A DNA stretch of 64,000 bases from Gigantopelta aegis (GCF_016097555.1 NC_054713.1:39730128-39794127); one strand, 5' to 3'; positions 21,151 through 31,804 are shown, counted from the stretch's first letter. The notes: generated from the letters alone by a model not told the origin. Translations and numbers: made by a program.

Positions 21151-21288
21151 ATCGCTTGTGTTCACAGTGAGTTCCGAACGAGGCAGGTGGACAGTGACAG
21201 GCCTTATCTCCTCCATTGTTATAGCAGAGTCCGCCATCGGAGCCACACGAATCAGTAACACTGGTACACGGGGGTTTACCATTGGTAT
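21151..21288 (-). CDS. Orphan exon encoding an EGF-like domain
   Basis: On the minus strand a 138-nt phase 1-1 exon lies between acceptor TTGTTACAG and donor GTGAGT. It encodes DTNGKPPCTSVTDSCGSDGG then LCYNNGGDKACHCPPASFGT and HCEHKR. The six cysteines follow C-x6-C-x6-C-x8-C-x-C-x8-C, an EGF-like domain. Symmetric phase is typical for EGF exons that are shuffled or repeated. No neighbouring exon of the same gene is recognisable in the window, so the gene is either mostly outside, has very long introns, or this is a stranded relic. The longer frame that overlaps it in another phase is a shadow. Confidence 0.72.
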
Positions 21289-21299
21289 CTGTAACAATA

Positions 21300-22440
21300 A
21301 ATTAAAAATCGGTTACTGGTACAAAAGAGATTTGTCTTTCTCACGTGTAATAATACTTACAAATCTTAGTGGCGGATCTAATGTGGCCAAGAAGACCGCA
21401 CCCCTACATTTTGCGAATACATTGTCTAGCAATCATGATTACAATCATGATTACATTTCCACAAATCTACACAAATAATGAAATGATGTTACCACCATGA
21501 AGTTATGCACTTTATTTTACAGCCATACTGATTTCATTCATTGAAAGACATAATGAATAATTCTGGATATTTATTAAATTATTTCAAACATTTATAAACG
21601 TATGTATACTGCAGGGAGGGAATCAATTTCCAAAACCAGATTTATTATTCTTAAATTTGGATTATTGACGAAAAGGTACCCATAACCATAGGTATAATTA
21701 TTGTATCAATGCAAACTGTCTGATCACTATTACTTGGGTTTTTTTTTATTGTTTGTAGAACGTATATCATTTAATACCATCCACAAATAAAATAAAATAT
21801 ATCTTTTTTTAAATCTATAAATGAAGAACGAAAGAACGAAAGAAAAGAACAAACAAGTAAATAAATAATTAAATTGATATCTGCATAAATATACATGTGC
21901 TCAAGTTGCTCATTGCATTTAATTGTTGACATTCTAAAAATGACTATTATTAATGAATCGATTTGCAATCATGCTTGCTTTGTGCCATATTATAAGGATC
22001 CAATTGTATCGTTGAAAATTACAAGTATCTTGGTCTGGGTGTGTTTATTTTGGTATCATTAGAAGCGCCGCGTTTCGTAGAACATCTATTAAAATCAGCT
22101 TTCAGGAATTTTTATGAGACGTATTAATATTTTAAGATATTTTAAAGGAAAATAACCAAGGTTTATCGTGATAGACTTCTTTCAACTGGCTGTTTCCTTA
22201 ATTAGTTACGTTATTTGTGGTTGTATCTGCGACAGAGTGAGGATGACTGCCCATGGAATGAAGCTTGATACGATTGGCTGGCTGCCTGTCTGCAGTCGTA
22301 ACCACTAACAAAAGAAAAGAAAGTGTGTGGACTTTCACACCTGTGACAAAACGAGATATTGTCAAGCGTTTCTTAGTTGAATTCAGACCCCAGATAACGC
22401 TGTATATACATTCAGAGGAACGCAGGTGTTTTATTATAAA
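21300..22440. other. AT-rich sequence without recognisable genes
   Basis: Both strands were read for exons; none is supported. It holds a short direct repeat of CAATCATGATTA near 21430 and ends at the compound microsatellite. Confidence 0.55.
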
Positions 22441-22677
<237 letters not shown>

Positions 22678-22694
22678 GCCATGTGCCAAGTGAC

Positions 22695-22805
22695 GGTACC
22701 GGTATTGTGAATGTGACAACCACTCAGTCGGATATCTCCAACACTGGAGCCCAGGTAGTTCAGATTAATCGGATCGTACAGGGAGATGACCACTTGGACG
22801 AGTGA
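22695..22805 (+). CDS. Coding-like island, possible terminal exon of unknown gene
   Basis: The plus frame reads [36 protein letters not shown] and stops at 22803-22805. A 100-base untranslated stretch and AATAAA at 22909-22914 follow, as expected for a last exon. No clear acceptor is visible because the microsatellite abuts it on the left. The minus strand over the same bases also reads as plausible protein ([20 protein letters not shown]), so the strand is not certain. I do not recognise the family. Confidence 0.4.
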   Translation, partial: GTGIVNVTTTQSDISNTGAQVVQINRIVQGDDHLDE

Positions 22806-22908
22806 TGGACTACTGAACTTTTTTGTGTTTTCTGCTGTCTTCAAATGTAATTTCTTTGATAGTTGTGTATGTTTCAGATGAATGAGATGTTTCATTACAT
22901 GTTTTGTT

Positions 22909-22914
22909 AATAAA
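22909..22914 (+). promoter_or_regulatory. Poly(A) signal AATAAA
   Basis: Canonical hexamer about 100 bases after the stop at 22805, supporting the plus-strand reading of the island. Confidence 0.45.
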
Positions 22915-23021
22915 ATGAAGATGCATTGAAAATTAAGATTTATTTACTAGATTTTTTAATACACATATATCAAAATATAACAAAAATCCATCATTCACAC
23001 ATCATTTTCACTCAATAGTTC

Positions 23022-23792
23022 CTAGATCATATTATTCTGCCATGGGACGCTGCCGACGTTGTTGTAGTAGTGCTTAAGGTAAACGCGCACAGCCTTGGCT
23101 TCCCGTGTAGCACGATTCCCGCCTTGCACGTTCTGCATATCCTGAAGCACTACACCATTCCTCCAAGCGCCAGGGATGATTTGGTGGTCATCCCCCTCAC
23201 GGTCAATGCCCTGGTTCTGCAGTCCAGGGTACCGCATCCGCATCATGCTATGCAGACAGAGGCACGCACTCGAGATAATCTTGACAGTCTCCTGTTCCTG
23301 TTGCATGGTCGTGAGGAGGCACCTCCAGCGGTGGGCGAGTATTCCAAAAGCGTTCTCCACTAACCTGCGGCCACGGGAGAGTCGGTAGTTCAAGATACGC
23401 TCTTCGACGGTCATGTTCCTATGTCCAAAAGGCTTCATCATCCAGGTCCGTAGGGCAAATGCGTCATCCCCGATGAAGATGTATGGCATGTGGCGGTCAT
23501 CGTTAGGTAGTGGTTCAACTGGCGGGAATCCGATGTCACCAGTTTCAAGGGATGCCTTGAGAGCGGAAGCGTTGAAGATTACACTGTCCGAAGAGGAGCC
23601 ATTACTGCCGATGTCAGCCCACAGGAACTTGTACTGTGAGTCTACCAGGCCTAACAGTATAATGGAGAAGAATCCCGTGTAGTTGTAGAACAAGGTGCCG
23701 GAGTTTTTGGGGGCTTTGATCGCGATGTGTTTACCGTCCAGGGCCCCACATGCATGATGGAACTTCCATTACTGCCCAAATCCCTCGGCGAT
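23022..23792 (-). CDS. Harbinger transposase exon 2 (DDE nuclease), one in-frame stop
   Basis: About 257 codons. The DDE_4-type catalytic core is clear: first Asp in CGALDGKHIAIKAPKNSG, second in YIFIGDDAFAL, Glu in RRLVENAFGILAHRWR. Also seen are NYTGFFSIILLGLVDSQYKF and ADIGSNGSSSDSVIF. A single TAA (23769-23771) interrupts the frame just ahead of the first Asp (FGQ-stop-WKFHHACGALDG). Otherwise the exon is open to its stop at 23022. A relative of vertebrate HARBI1; the copy is a recent casualty, or the stop is a sequencing error. Confidence 0.88.
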
Positions 23793-23897
23793 CTGCAAAA
23801 CATGATACAGAAATGCAAGTAAAGTTGTATATTATAATACAATAAAATTAAATTAAATGCTCGAAACAAAATATAATCACAAGAGAATATCAGTTAC

Positions 23898-24410
23898 CTG
23901 ACGCCACCTCTGTGGAGTAGTTGGGAAGTCAAATACCTCGTCTTCGTATTCTGCCACGATGGCAGCAGACACTTCCTTCACAATGCCAGTGATGGTGTTG
24001 TGGGGCACCCTGAAAGAGTATGACAAGCTGTGGTAACTGTCCCCAGTGGCCATATACCGTAAGGTGATGGCCAGCTTGAGTCCTGGTTCATGAGCACGTC
24101 GGTAGTTGGTGTCCTGCTTCGTCAGACGGGGCGACAATCGGTGAAGCAGTTCGTGGAACATGCGCGGTTCCATGCACATATAGTTAGTGAAATCGCCTTG
24201 TGATTCCCTCTCCAGTTCCTTCATCAGGTTGGCATAGTTGCCGTACAATAACCGCCTCCTGATCCAGGGACGCACCCAGTACTGGCGCCGACGTCTCTCT
24301 ATGCGCTGGTTTCTTCGTCGGAGAGGTACAGCTGCGGCTACAGCACCCAGCTGTTGTTGCTGTTCCATCTGGAGCCGGACCGACATAAGTTCAAGTCTTC
24401 CTGGTGGCAT
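23898..24410 (-). CDS. Harbinger transposase exon 1
   Basis: 171 codons from ATG at 24410 to the donor CAG|GTAACT. The N-terminus is Gln- and Arg-rich (MEQQQQLGAVAAAVPLRRRN), then YANLMKELERESQGDFTNYM and MFHELLHRLSPRLTKQDTNY, with LKLAITLRYMATGDSYHSLS and FRVPHNTITGIVKEVSAAI. The LRYMATGDSYHSLSYxFRV block is the conserved helix-turn-helix region of PIF/Harbinger (HARBI1-like) nucleases. The 105-bp intron that follows uses GTAACT and TTTTGCAG and joins in phase 0. Confidence 0.85.
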
Positions 24411-25029
24411 AACGATATTCCCTCTTCGGGCGTCGTAGTGGAGAGTGACCTGAATCCCCAGAAGTGCTCCATATATACTGGTCTCGGGCAGCTAAAGACA
24501 GGTGGTACCACCAATCATAAGGTCGTGCAACCAGTTGGGACAGGTCGTGACTGGTCGCACTACCGATCGTGAGGTCGTACCACAGGTGGCACCACCAATT
24601 GTCAGGTGGCACGAACAATTGCACGACCAATCGTGCGACTGTGTGGACCCGCGATCATCCACGACTGGTGGTGCGAGCATGCACGACTGGTGGTACGACC
24701 ATGTAAGACCTGTCTGCAACCTCTTACGGTTTGGAATCACAGGTCAGAAGTTTTGAACATAACCATCGACCTTGCTGCGACTGATTTTGCTGTGGCGATC
24801 ACCCACGACCTCTGCGACCAGTTGCACGCTCTTTGTACGATTTGCCCACGATTGCAACATTTTTCGGTCGCAGCTAGGTCGTAACCTGGTTGCAAGCCCG
24901 GTGTGACTGGGCCTTTAAGAGCAATCGCAGTATGCGATCGCAAATGGATATTGTAGCAAACATTCCCGATTGGTCATACCTCGAACAAATTGCCACCAAT
25001 CGCAGGATCCATAAAACGTACGATGCAGT

Positions 25030-25275
25030 GTGATGGAGGCTTTAGATTTTACCTGTGCTGGTGCACTTCTGTTTCTCACGAATGTACAACACAGTTTTAT
25101 TACCTTTCAGTAAATGCATGTCAACCTTAGAATCATCGACTAACTACATAAGAGGTTCATTCACGCATTCATTACATTTTATTGTGTTCAACAAGATAAA
25201 GAAACAAAGGTCTGTCGTTCCTAGTTCACACGCACTATCTTTTTGTTCTTGTTATTCACCTGCACTGCGAAGATA
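25030..25275 (+). repeat. ~270-bp local repeat, copy 1
   Basis: One of five copies in 25.0-30.5 kb. Landmarks are CTGTGCTGGTGCAC, ACGAATG-ACAACACAGTTTTATT, TTTCAGTAA-TGCATG, GCATTCATTA, GTTCCTAGTTCACACG. It has no tRNA-like or TIR signature. Confidence 0.75.
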
Positions 25276-25477
25276 ATTTTTTGTTTTGTTTTGTTATGTT
25301 TTGTTTTGGGTGGGTTTTTTTGCAGATCGAAATTCGTCAAGTGACTTGTTTAAAGTTTCATCTTCAAGAGTCCTTATCTTGCTGAAGTGCAGAAGCATGT
25401 ATTGCTAATTATTACAGATACGAAACGTATCCAAGAAGGTTACATGCTTTTACCACAGTTTTGCGTAGCAAGGTTAA

Positions 25478-25600
25478 AACTAAAGTTTGGTTAGTTTAAC
25501 GACATCACTAGAGCACATTAATTTATTGGATGTGAAAAATTTGGTAATTTTGACATATAATCTTAGAGAGAAAACCCGCTACATTTTTCCATTAGTAGCA
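25478..25600 (-). mobile_element. Family-A SINE 3' part
   Basis: Reverse complement of the A tail and part of the body (GTTTAACGACATCACTAGAG, TTTGGTAATTTTGACATA, AAACCCGCTACATTTTTCC). Confidence 0.8.
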
Positions 25601-25639
25601 TAATTTTCATTCAACTGAAATACGTTTTTTTTTAAAAAC

Positions 25640-27010
25640 AGTAACGAGTAGTAAAGAGAATTAGAGAATACAGAAGAGACAGACAGGCACACAGACAGAT
25701 TACTCATATAGAGAATTAGAGAATACAAAAAGAGTCAGATAAATTATACAGAGAATAGATAATATAGAAAGGGACAGACGGACAGACAGACAGACCAAAA
25801 GAGAGATAACTCATATACAGAATTAGAGAATACAGAAAGAGAGTCAGATAACTTATATAGAGAATAGATAATACAGAAAGGGTCAAATAGACAGACAGAC
25901 AGACCAAAAGAGAGATAACTCATATACAGAATTAGAGAATACAGAACGAGAGTCAGATAACGTAAACAGAGAATAGATAATACAGAAAGGGACAGACAGA
26001 CAGACACACAGACAGACATACAGACCAAACGAGAGATAACTCATATACAGAATTAGAAAATTCAGAATACAGAAGGGACAGACAGACACACAGTCACATA
26101 ACTCATATAGAGAATTAGAGAATACAAAAAGAGAGTCAGATAAATTATACAGATAATAGATAATACAGAAAGGGTCAAATAGACAGACAGACAGACAGAC
26201 AGACAGACCAAAAGAGAGATAACTCATATACATAATTAGAATATTCAGATTGAGACAGACAGACACACAGACAGATACTTCCTATACAGAATTAGAGAAT
26301 ACAGAAAGACACAGACAAACACAAAGATAACTAAAATAGAGAATTAGAGAATACAGAAGAGACAGACAGACAAACAGGCACATAACTCATATAGAGAATT
26401 AGCGAATACAAAAAGAGAGTCAGATAAATTATACAGATAATACAGAAAGGGTCAAATAGACAGACAGACAGACGGACAGACAGACCAAAAAGAGAGATAA
26501 CTCACATACATAATTAGAAAATTCAGAATGAGACAGACACACAGACAGATAACTCCTATACAGAATTAGAGAATACAGAAAGAGAAGGACAGACAGGTAG
26601 ACAACTCATATAGTGAATTAGAGAATACAGACAGACAGACAGACAGGCACACACATACAGATAAATCAAATAGAGAATTAGAGAATACAAAAAGATAGAC
26701 AGATAACTTATGTAGAGAATAGACAATACAGAAAGGGACAGACATACAGACAAGCAAATAGAGAGATAACTCATATATAGAATTAGAGAATACAGAAAGA
26801 GAGATTCAGACTGACAGACAGACATACAAATAGACAGATAAATTAAATAGAGAATTAGAGAATACAGAAAGAGACAGACAGACAGATAACTCATACTGAG
26901 AATTAGAGTATACAGAAAGAGACAGCCAGGCAGATAACTCATACTGAGAATTAGAGAATACAGAAAGAGACAGACAGACGGATAGACAGACAGGCAAGCA
27001 GACAGAGAAA
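25640..27010. repeat. GACA-rich tandem array with ~50-100-bp higher-order units
   Basis: Roughly 1.4 kb of units CATATAGAGAATTAGAGAATA, CAGAAAGAGACAGACAGACA, GATAACT with variable numbers of (GACA). On the minus strand all frames give long Ser-Val-Leu-Tyr-rich readings up to 162 residues; these are artefacts of a stop-poor repeat. Confidence 0.93.
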
Positions 27011-27029
27011 GTTGTAATAAAATAAATAC

Positions 27030-27300
27030 AGTGGTGTTTTTCACGAATGAGCACCACAGTTTTATTGACTTTCAGTAAGTGCATGCAACCTTTACGAGCA
27101 TCGATTAACTAGTTTGCTTTAGAAACCTCTACATAATTAGTGCTGTCGATGCATAAGAGGGTCATTCATGCATTTATTAATTTTTAAAGTAGAAAGAGAA
27201 AGAAAGGTCCAACGTTCCTAGTTCACACAAGAGTATATTTTTAGTCTTGTTTTTCATCTGTATTGTGACTACAAATTATGGGTGTTATTAGATATCATTA
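27030..27300 (+). repeat. ~270-bp local repeat, copy 2
   Basis: The best-preserved copy: CACGAATGAGCACCACAG, TTTATTGACTTTCAGTAAGT, GCATCGATTAACTAGTTTGC, CATAAGAGGGTCATTCATGC, GTCCAACGTTCCTAGTTCAC. Confidence 0.8.
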
Positions 27301-27307
27301 ACAAATA

Positions 27308-27475
27308 AACAGGTGCTGTCGATGCATAAGAGGATCATTCATGCATTCATTAAGCTTTATAGAAGATAGAGAAAGAACGGTCCAACGTTCCTAATTCACA
27401 CGACGGTATATTTTTAGTCTCTTTTTCCATCTGTATTGAGAAGACAAATTATGGGTGTCATTAGCTATCATAAAA
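27308..27475 (+). repeat. ~270-bp local repeat, copy 3 (3' half)
   Basis: Begins at GGTGCTGTCGATGCATAAGA, so only the 3' half is present, directly after copy 2 in tandem. Confidence 0.78.
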
Positions 27476-27710
27476 AGATTTCAAAACGAATGACACAACA
27501 ATTATCAAAACGCACTGAGTTGATTTGGAGGGCGTGATACATGGTTACCGTTGATCAAGTGGAATAAAACTATGAAAAAGCCATCTATGTAATGTAGACG
27601 ACATAAGAAATTGCTTTCCTTACCCTTGTATATGTAATAAACTCAAAGAAGATCACATGAGGCAAGGAAACAACTAAACTAACTAAATAAATAAAACATA
27701 CACAATTAGC

Positions 27711-27744
27711 ACCCCCCTTCCCCCCCCCCCCCCCCCCCCCCCCC
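27711..27744. repeat. Poly(C) tract
   Basis: CCCCCCTTC then about 24 uninterrupted C, 20 bases before the next copy of the local repeat. Confidence 0.95.
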
Positions 27745-27764
27745 AAGTTGTGATCAAATAAAGA

Positions 27765-27935
27765 CAATGGTGTTAAACTTACATTTTACCTGTGCTGGTG
27801 CACTTACGGGTTTTTTTTTACGAATGAGCAACAAAGTTGTACTGACTTTCATTAAGTGCATGGAACCTCTACGTGCATCGATTAACTAGTTTGCTTTAGA
27901 AACCTCTACATAATTGGTGATGCCAATGCATAAGA
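27765..27935 (+). repeat. ~270-bp local repeat, copy 4 (5' half)
   Basis: Breaks off at CATAAGAGGGTCTTGAGAGA, where a (GA)n tract starts. Confidence 0.78.
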
Positions 27936-27939
27936 GGGT

Positions 27940-27941
<2 letters not shown>

Positions 27942-28018
<77 letters not shown>
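27942..28018. repeat. (GA)n microsatellite
   Basis: About 75 bp of pure GA repeats. Confidence 0.97.
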
Positions 28019-28940
28019 AAACATAACAAAAATCAGTACAGTTTCACGCCCACCTACAGATTCCATCAGTGGGGTCGAACTAATTTGTGGTTAACTGAAT
28101 CGGGGACGAAACGTCTGGTACCCACATTAAGACTGGCTATCGTTCTGCATTACGCTTATATTACAATTAGAATAGCACTTTTGGGGTGCCGGTGTAAAGA
28201 AAAATATCGCAGCAAAATCCAACAATGTGTGGTTTGTAAAATTTTACATTGTTTATAGTTTAACTTACTTGAATAAAACAACATCGGTAGAAATATATTA
28301 ATGTCATGGGTGGATCATAGATTACTGGTAGCCAAATATTATTTAGTAAAATGTTGCATGTGAAAGCAAATGGAAAGAAGATAATTGTAAATCCATTTCT
28401 TTTGTTTTCGTACGATCGCAAAGTTGCATGCATCGCCATAGAACCGATGTCTGCCCCATAGTAATTACTATTTGATATTTGAATATCTTTAAAATGAACA
28501 CATAAACTACATAACAAGTTTCATACATGGCTTCAGTTTACTCGATTGTTAAAAACATTTTCATTGGTCGGCTGTTGGCAAATACAGCCAATAGAAAAAC
28601 GTCTTAGTAATAGCACAAAATTGTAGATAATACCGAGTTCAGGATGAAATGGAGAATGCAGAATGATAAACTCGGTCACTATAAATTACATATGTACCAT
28701 TTCCAGGACAACACAATACGTGGTGAAAATAATCTTGTCCGACATTTTATGACGAAAACATACTTCATGTAATTGACATTTTTTATCGACTCAAAAATAA
28801 AAGAATAACATGTTTGACCACAGACTTACCTATACTGTGGTTTGTAAGATGCGTGTAATTATATATATGAACCAATAGAATTTCATTCATTCATTTGGTT
28901 CTAACTTGATTATTTTGACTACTTGCCGCCCTAAATATTT
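28019..28940. other. Unique AT-rich sequence, no supported gene
   Basis: Short frames on the minus strand at 28260-28528 lack splice or domain support. A GGGGACGAAACG element at 28101-28112 resembles part of a hammerhead ribozyme core (see findings). Confidence 0.5.
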
Positions 28941-28944
28941 ACTA

Positions 28945-29032
28945 CGAGTCATAATTACCATAACTGACATCCAATAGCCGATGATTAATTAATCACTGTG
29001 CTCTAGTGGTGTCATTAAACAAATCAAACAAA
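28945..29032 (+). mobile_element. Family-A SINE tail
   Basis: ACTGACATCCAATAGCCGAT, GATTAATTAATCACTGTGCT, CTAGTGGTGTCATTAAACAA ending in CAAA repeats; head and body missing. Confidence 0.8.
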
Positions 29033-29164
29033 CAAACCTGTTTTCAGGTACCTTGTACGATGGCCATTAGTGACCATAATTAGGTAATTTCCCATTGTTA
29101 CCATCACAGGATAAAGCCGTTATCCTACGTCTTTAACTAGTTATTCTCTATATTTGGGTTATTT

Positions 29165-29262
29165 CTCATTCCAACCTGTGCACCAATACTGGTATATCAA
29201 ATGCCGTGGTATGTGCTATCCTGTCTGCCGGATTGTGCATGTCAAAGAAACACTAATGAAAA
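29165..29262 (+). mobile_element. Family-A SINE central fragment
   Basis: CTCATTCCAACCTGTGCACC, ACTGGTATATCAAATGCCGT, GGTATGTGCTATCCTGTCTG. It stops before the 3' tail. Confidence 0.75.
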
Positions 29263-29282
29263 AATGTGTTACGTCTTTAAAT

Positions 29283-29560
29283 CTATAGGAGTCGGTCATG
29301 TTGAGGCAGATGTTACTACACTACCCTCTGTCTTTCTCTATCTGTCTGTCTGACTGTCTCACTTTCTGCCTGTCTGCCCGTCTGCCTGTCTGTCTGTCTG
29401 TATGTCTGGCTCTCTGTCTGTCCCTTTGTCTGTATTTCTGTCTGTATGTATCAAGAAAATTATCTACCACTGCAACAATACATAATGTACCATTTTATTA
29501 CAAACGAGATGCAGCAAAACGAGTTCATGTTTATCGTATGATTCCCTCGTATGTCACAAT
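29283..29560 (+). repeat. Local duplication unit with CTGT repeats, copy 1
   Basis: GTCATGTTGAGGCAGA, then (CTGT)n, then ATGTATCAAGAAAA, GCAACAATACATAATG, ACCATTTTATTACAA. Copy 2 is at 29990-30230, about 707 bp downstream. Confidence 0.8.
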
Positions 29561-29600
29561 TAAATCGTATATCCGTTTGACATTATCGTTTAACGACTGA

Positions 29601-29909
29601 CTGTCATCAGAGTACATCTCTTTCTGGTTGACTGATAGGGCATAACACATGGACTAGTTTCTTCTTTCATCAATTTTCATTTCTAAAATGTAATCTGATC
29701 ATCTGCTATTTCTGACATACCGTAATGAGAAATATTCGTTTTAAAACTAGGTTAATAAAGCATTTATAACATTGCAGCCACTGAAACAATGCCGATATCA
29801 GGATATAAAAACGTCCAAGACATAAACTATTACGCTAACGTCACAAACACAGGGCACCCAGTCACCTGAATTGCGAAGAAGGTCGCACCGTCCCAAGAGG
29901 TTGTACTAT
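29601..29909 (+). repeat. 309-bp direct repeat, copy 1
   Basis: Nearly identical to 30569-30876, with the last ~200 bases almost without differences. Its right end meets a family-A SINE fragment at the shared string GTACTAT. Confidence 0.9.
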
Positions 29910-29958
29910 CCTGTATGTGGAATTGTGCATGTAAAAGATCACTTGCTACTAATGAAAA
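29903..29958 (+). mobile_element. Family-A SINE fragment fused to the direct repeat
   Basis: GTACTATCCTGTATGTGGAA, TTGTGCATGTAAAAGATCAC, TTGCTACTAATGAAAAC. Its 5' boundary is inside the GTACTAT shared with the 309-bp repeat. Confidence 0.72.
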
Positions 29959-29989
29959 CAAATTGTAAGTGTTACTTCTTTAAATCTAT

Positions 29990-30230
29990 AGGAGTTGGTC
30001 ATGTTGAGACAGAGGTTTCTCCATTAACTTCTGTCTGTCTCTGGTTGTCTGTCTGTCTGTTTGTTTGTCTGTCTGTATATATGTCTTTCTGTTTGTCCCT
30101 ATGTCTGTATATCTGTCTGTATGTATCAAGAAAAGTTTCTACCCTTGCAACAATACATAATGCACCATTTTATTACAACTGAGATACAGAAACACGAGAT
30201 CATGTGTATCATACAATATCACACAGGCAG
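29990..30230 (+). repeat. Local duplication unit with CTGT repeats, copy 2
   Basis: Same order as 29283-29560: GTCATGTTGAGACAGA, (CTGT)n, ATGTATCAAGAAAAG, GCAACAATACATAATGCACC. Confidence 0.8.
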
Positions 30231-30254
30231 GGACACGTGCAAGTTGTGATAAAA

Positions 30255-30545
30255 TAAACACAATGGTGTTAAAATTACATGTTAGCTGTGCTGGTGCACT
30301 TATGGTTTTTTTTTACGAATGAGCACCACAGCTTTATTGACATTCAGCAAGTGCGTGTATACTTTATGAGCATCGATTAACTAGTTTGCTTTAGAAACCT
30401 GTACATAATTAGTGATGTCAATGCATAAGATGGTGTTCCGTGCATTCATTAAATTTCAAAGAAGATAAAGCAAGCTCCAACGTTCTTAGTGCACACGACA
30501 GTATATTTTAGTCATGTTTTCATCTGTATTGTGACGTCAAATGAC
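30255..30545 (+). repeat. ~270-bp local repeat, copy 5
   Basis: GCTGTGCTGGTGCACTTATG, ACGAATGAGCACCACAGC, GCATCGATTAACTAGTTTGC, CTCCAACGTTCTTAGTGCAC. Confidence 0.8.
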
Positions 30546-30568
30546 ACAACAATTTTGAAAACGCCTAG

Positions 30569-30876
30569 CTGTCATATGAGTGCATCTATTTCTGGTTGAC
30601 TGGTTGACATAACACGTGGACTAGTTTCGTCATTCATCAATTTTTATTTTTAAAATGTAAGCTGATCATCTTCTATTTCTGACATGCCGTAATGAGAAAT
30701 ATTCGTTTTAAAACTAGGTTAATAAAGCATTTATAACATTGCAGCCACTGAAACAATGCCGATATCAGGATATAAAAACGTCCAAGACATAAACTATTAC
30801 GCTAACGTCACAAACACAGGGCACCCAGTCACCTGAATTGCGAAGAAGGTCGCACCGTCCCAAGAGGTTGTACTAT
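30569..30876 (+). repeat. 309-bp direct repeat, copy 2
   Basis: See 29601-29909; the spacing is 968 bp. Here the repeat runs on into CCAAATAAACTGGC, a sequence family also found inverted at 37050-37165. Confidence 0.9.
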
Positions 30877-30995
30877 ACCAAATAAACTGGCTTAGGCGAC
30901 AATGTTAACGTTTGTGGCTGAAATTGCTATATGCAATATATCAACCAAACTATGACCCATAAATATCAGTAACACAACCTCTCTCTTTCAAAGAA
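30868..30995 (+). repeat. Dispersed repeat, inverted partner at 37050-37165
   Basis: GTTGTACTATAC, CTATATGCAATATATCAACC, AAACTATGACCCATAAATAT, CAGTA-CACAACC. The reverse complement of this block is at 37050-37165. Confidence 0.8.
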
Positions 30996-31800
30996 TTACC
31001 TAACGAAAATGGTACCTTTCATGGCTCATTTTCAATACAAAACCCTTAGGTTAAAAAAAATGGTAGTACTTCTTTTTTTACTTTTTACAGGTACCTCATA
31101 CATGTTTAAAGCACAATGCTACTTGACACAGTGGTAAGCCTACTAGACGAAATAAAATTGTATACAATATTTGCCCAGAGGAAACAACAAACACTGTTAT
31201 ATTTATCACCAACGGCAGGACTTGTGGTATTAACTGCTCTATCAATGGTTCGCTGCACCGAATGTTATTTGGTTTAGTACTATCAGAAAATCGTATCGAT
31301 ACTTTTGAGTTTCCAATAGACCAAATCAATTCCTATTGCCGATAACGTTAACGTTTACTAATAAAACTGATATAAGTAGCGTATCAACATACCCAGGCAG
31401 TACACCAATACAAAAAGGTGTGACACCTCACATTTATTCCACCTTCAAGAAAATGGTGGTCACATATCATTTAAGAGATCTAATTAATGTTTTTATTAAA
31501 TCGCAGTTCCATTTCTGGGGGGTATCCTGCACTAGTTCCAATCTCTGTTGTATACTGCATTACAACAAATACCAGAAAGGGTATGCACTACAGTGTAACT
31601 GCACCAAGTGGATTCTATTTGTAAGAACTGTTTGCATTCTATTTAAACCGTGGTGGTTGATAGTCATACTGTGAGACTGTTACACACTTTGAATTAATTT
31701 GCATATAATTAATGATTTTGGTGTGTTGATAATGTTATTACAAACAATGTTAATGTTTCACTTTCATTATTTTAATTTGCAAAAATTCTGAAGACGTATT
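30996..31800. other. Sequence without supported genes
   Basis: Frames of 77 (minus, 31096-31329) and 112 residues (plus, 31336-31674) exist but show no domain, no splice-site support and no coding-like composition. Confidence 0.5.
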
Positions 31801-31804
31801 TTAA

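Larger units (their letters stand above)
22990..24913 (-). mobile_element. PIF/Harbinger DNA transposon
   Basis: Minus-strand element holding a two-exon transposase. Its 5' end is probably the sequence GGCCCAGTCACACCGGG (reverse complement of 24897-24913), next to TTAA, which fits the 3-bp TWA target of this superfamily. Between that end and the start codon, 24430-24900 is filled with degenerate GGTCGTGCCACCAG / CACGACCA motifs, a likely subterminal transposase-binding array. A matching 3' terminal repeat was not found to the left, so the left end is undefined and may be lost. Confidence 0.8.

Noticed and set aside
25640-27010. Regular repeat-spacer look that might suggest a CRISPR array
   Set aside because: The spacing is irregular, spacers are not unique, and the context is animal nuclear DNA.
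25716-27084. Minus-strand frames of 90-162 residues rich in Ser, Leu, Val, Tyr that look like membrane proteins
   Set aside because: They are translations of a GACA/AGAGAATTAG array; length and content follow the repeat.
31336-31674. 112-residue forward frame
   Set aside because: No recognisable motif, no splice or poly(A) support, composition like surrounding AT-rich DNA.
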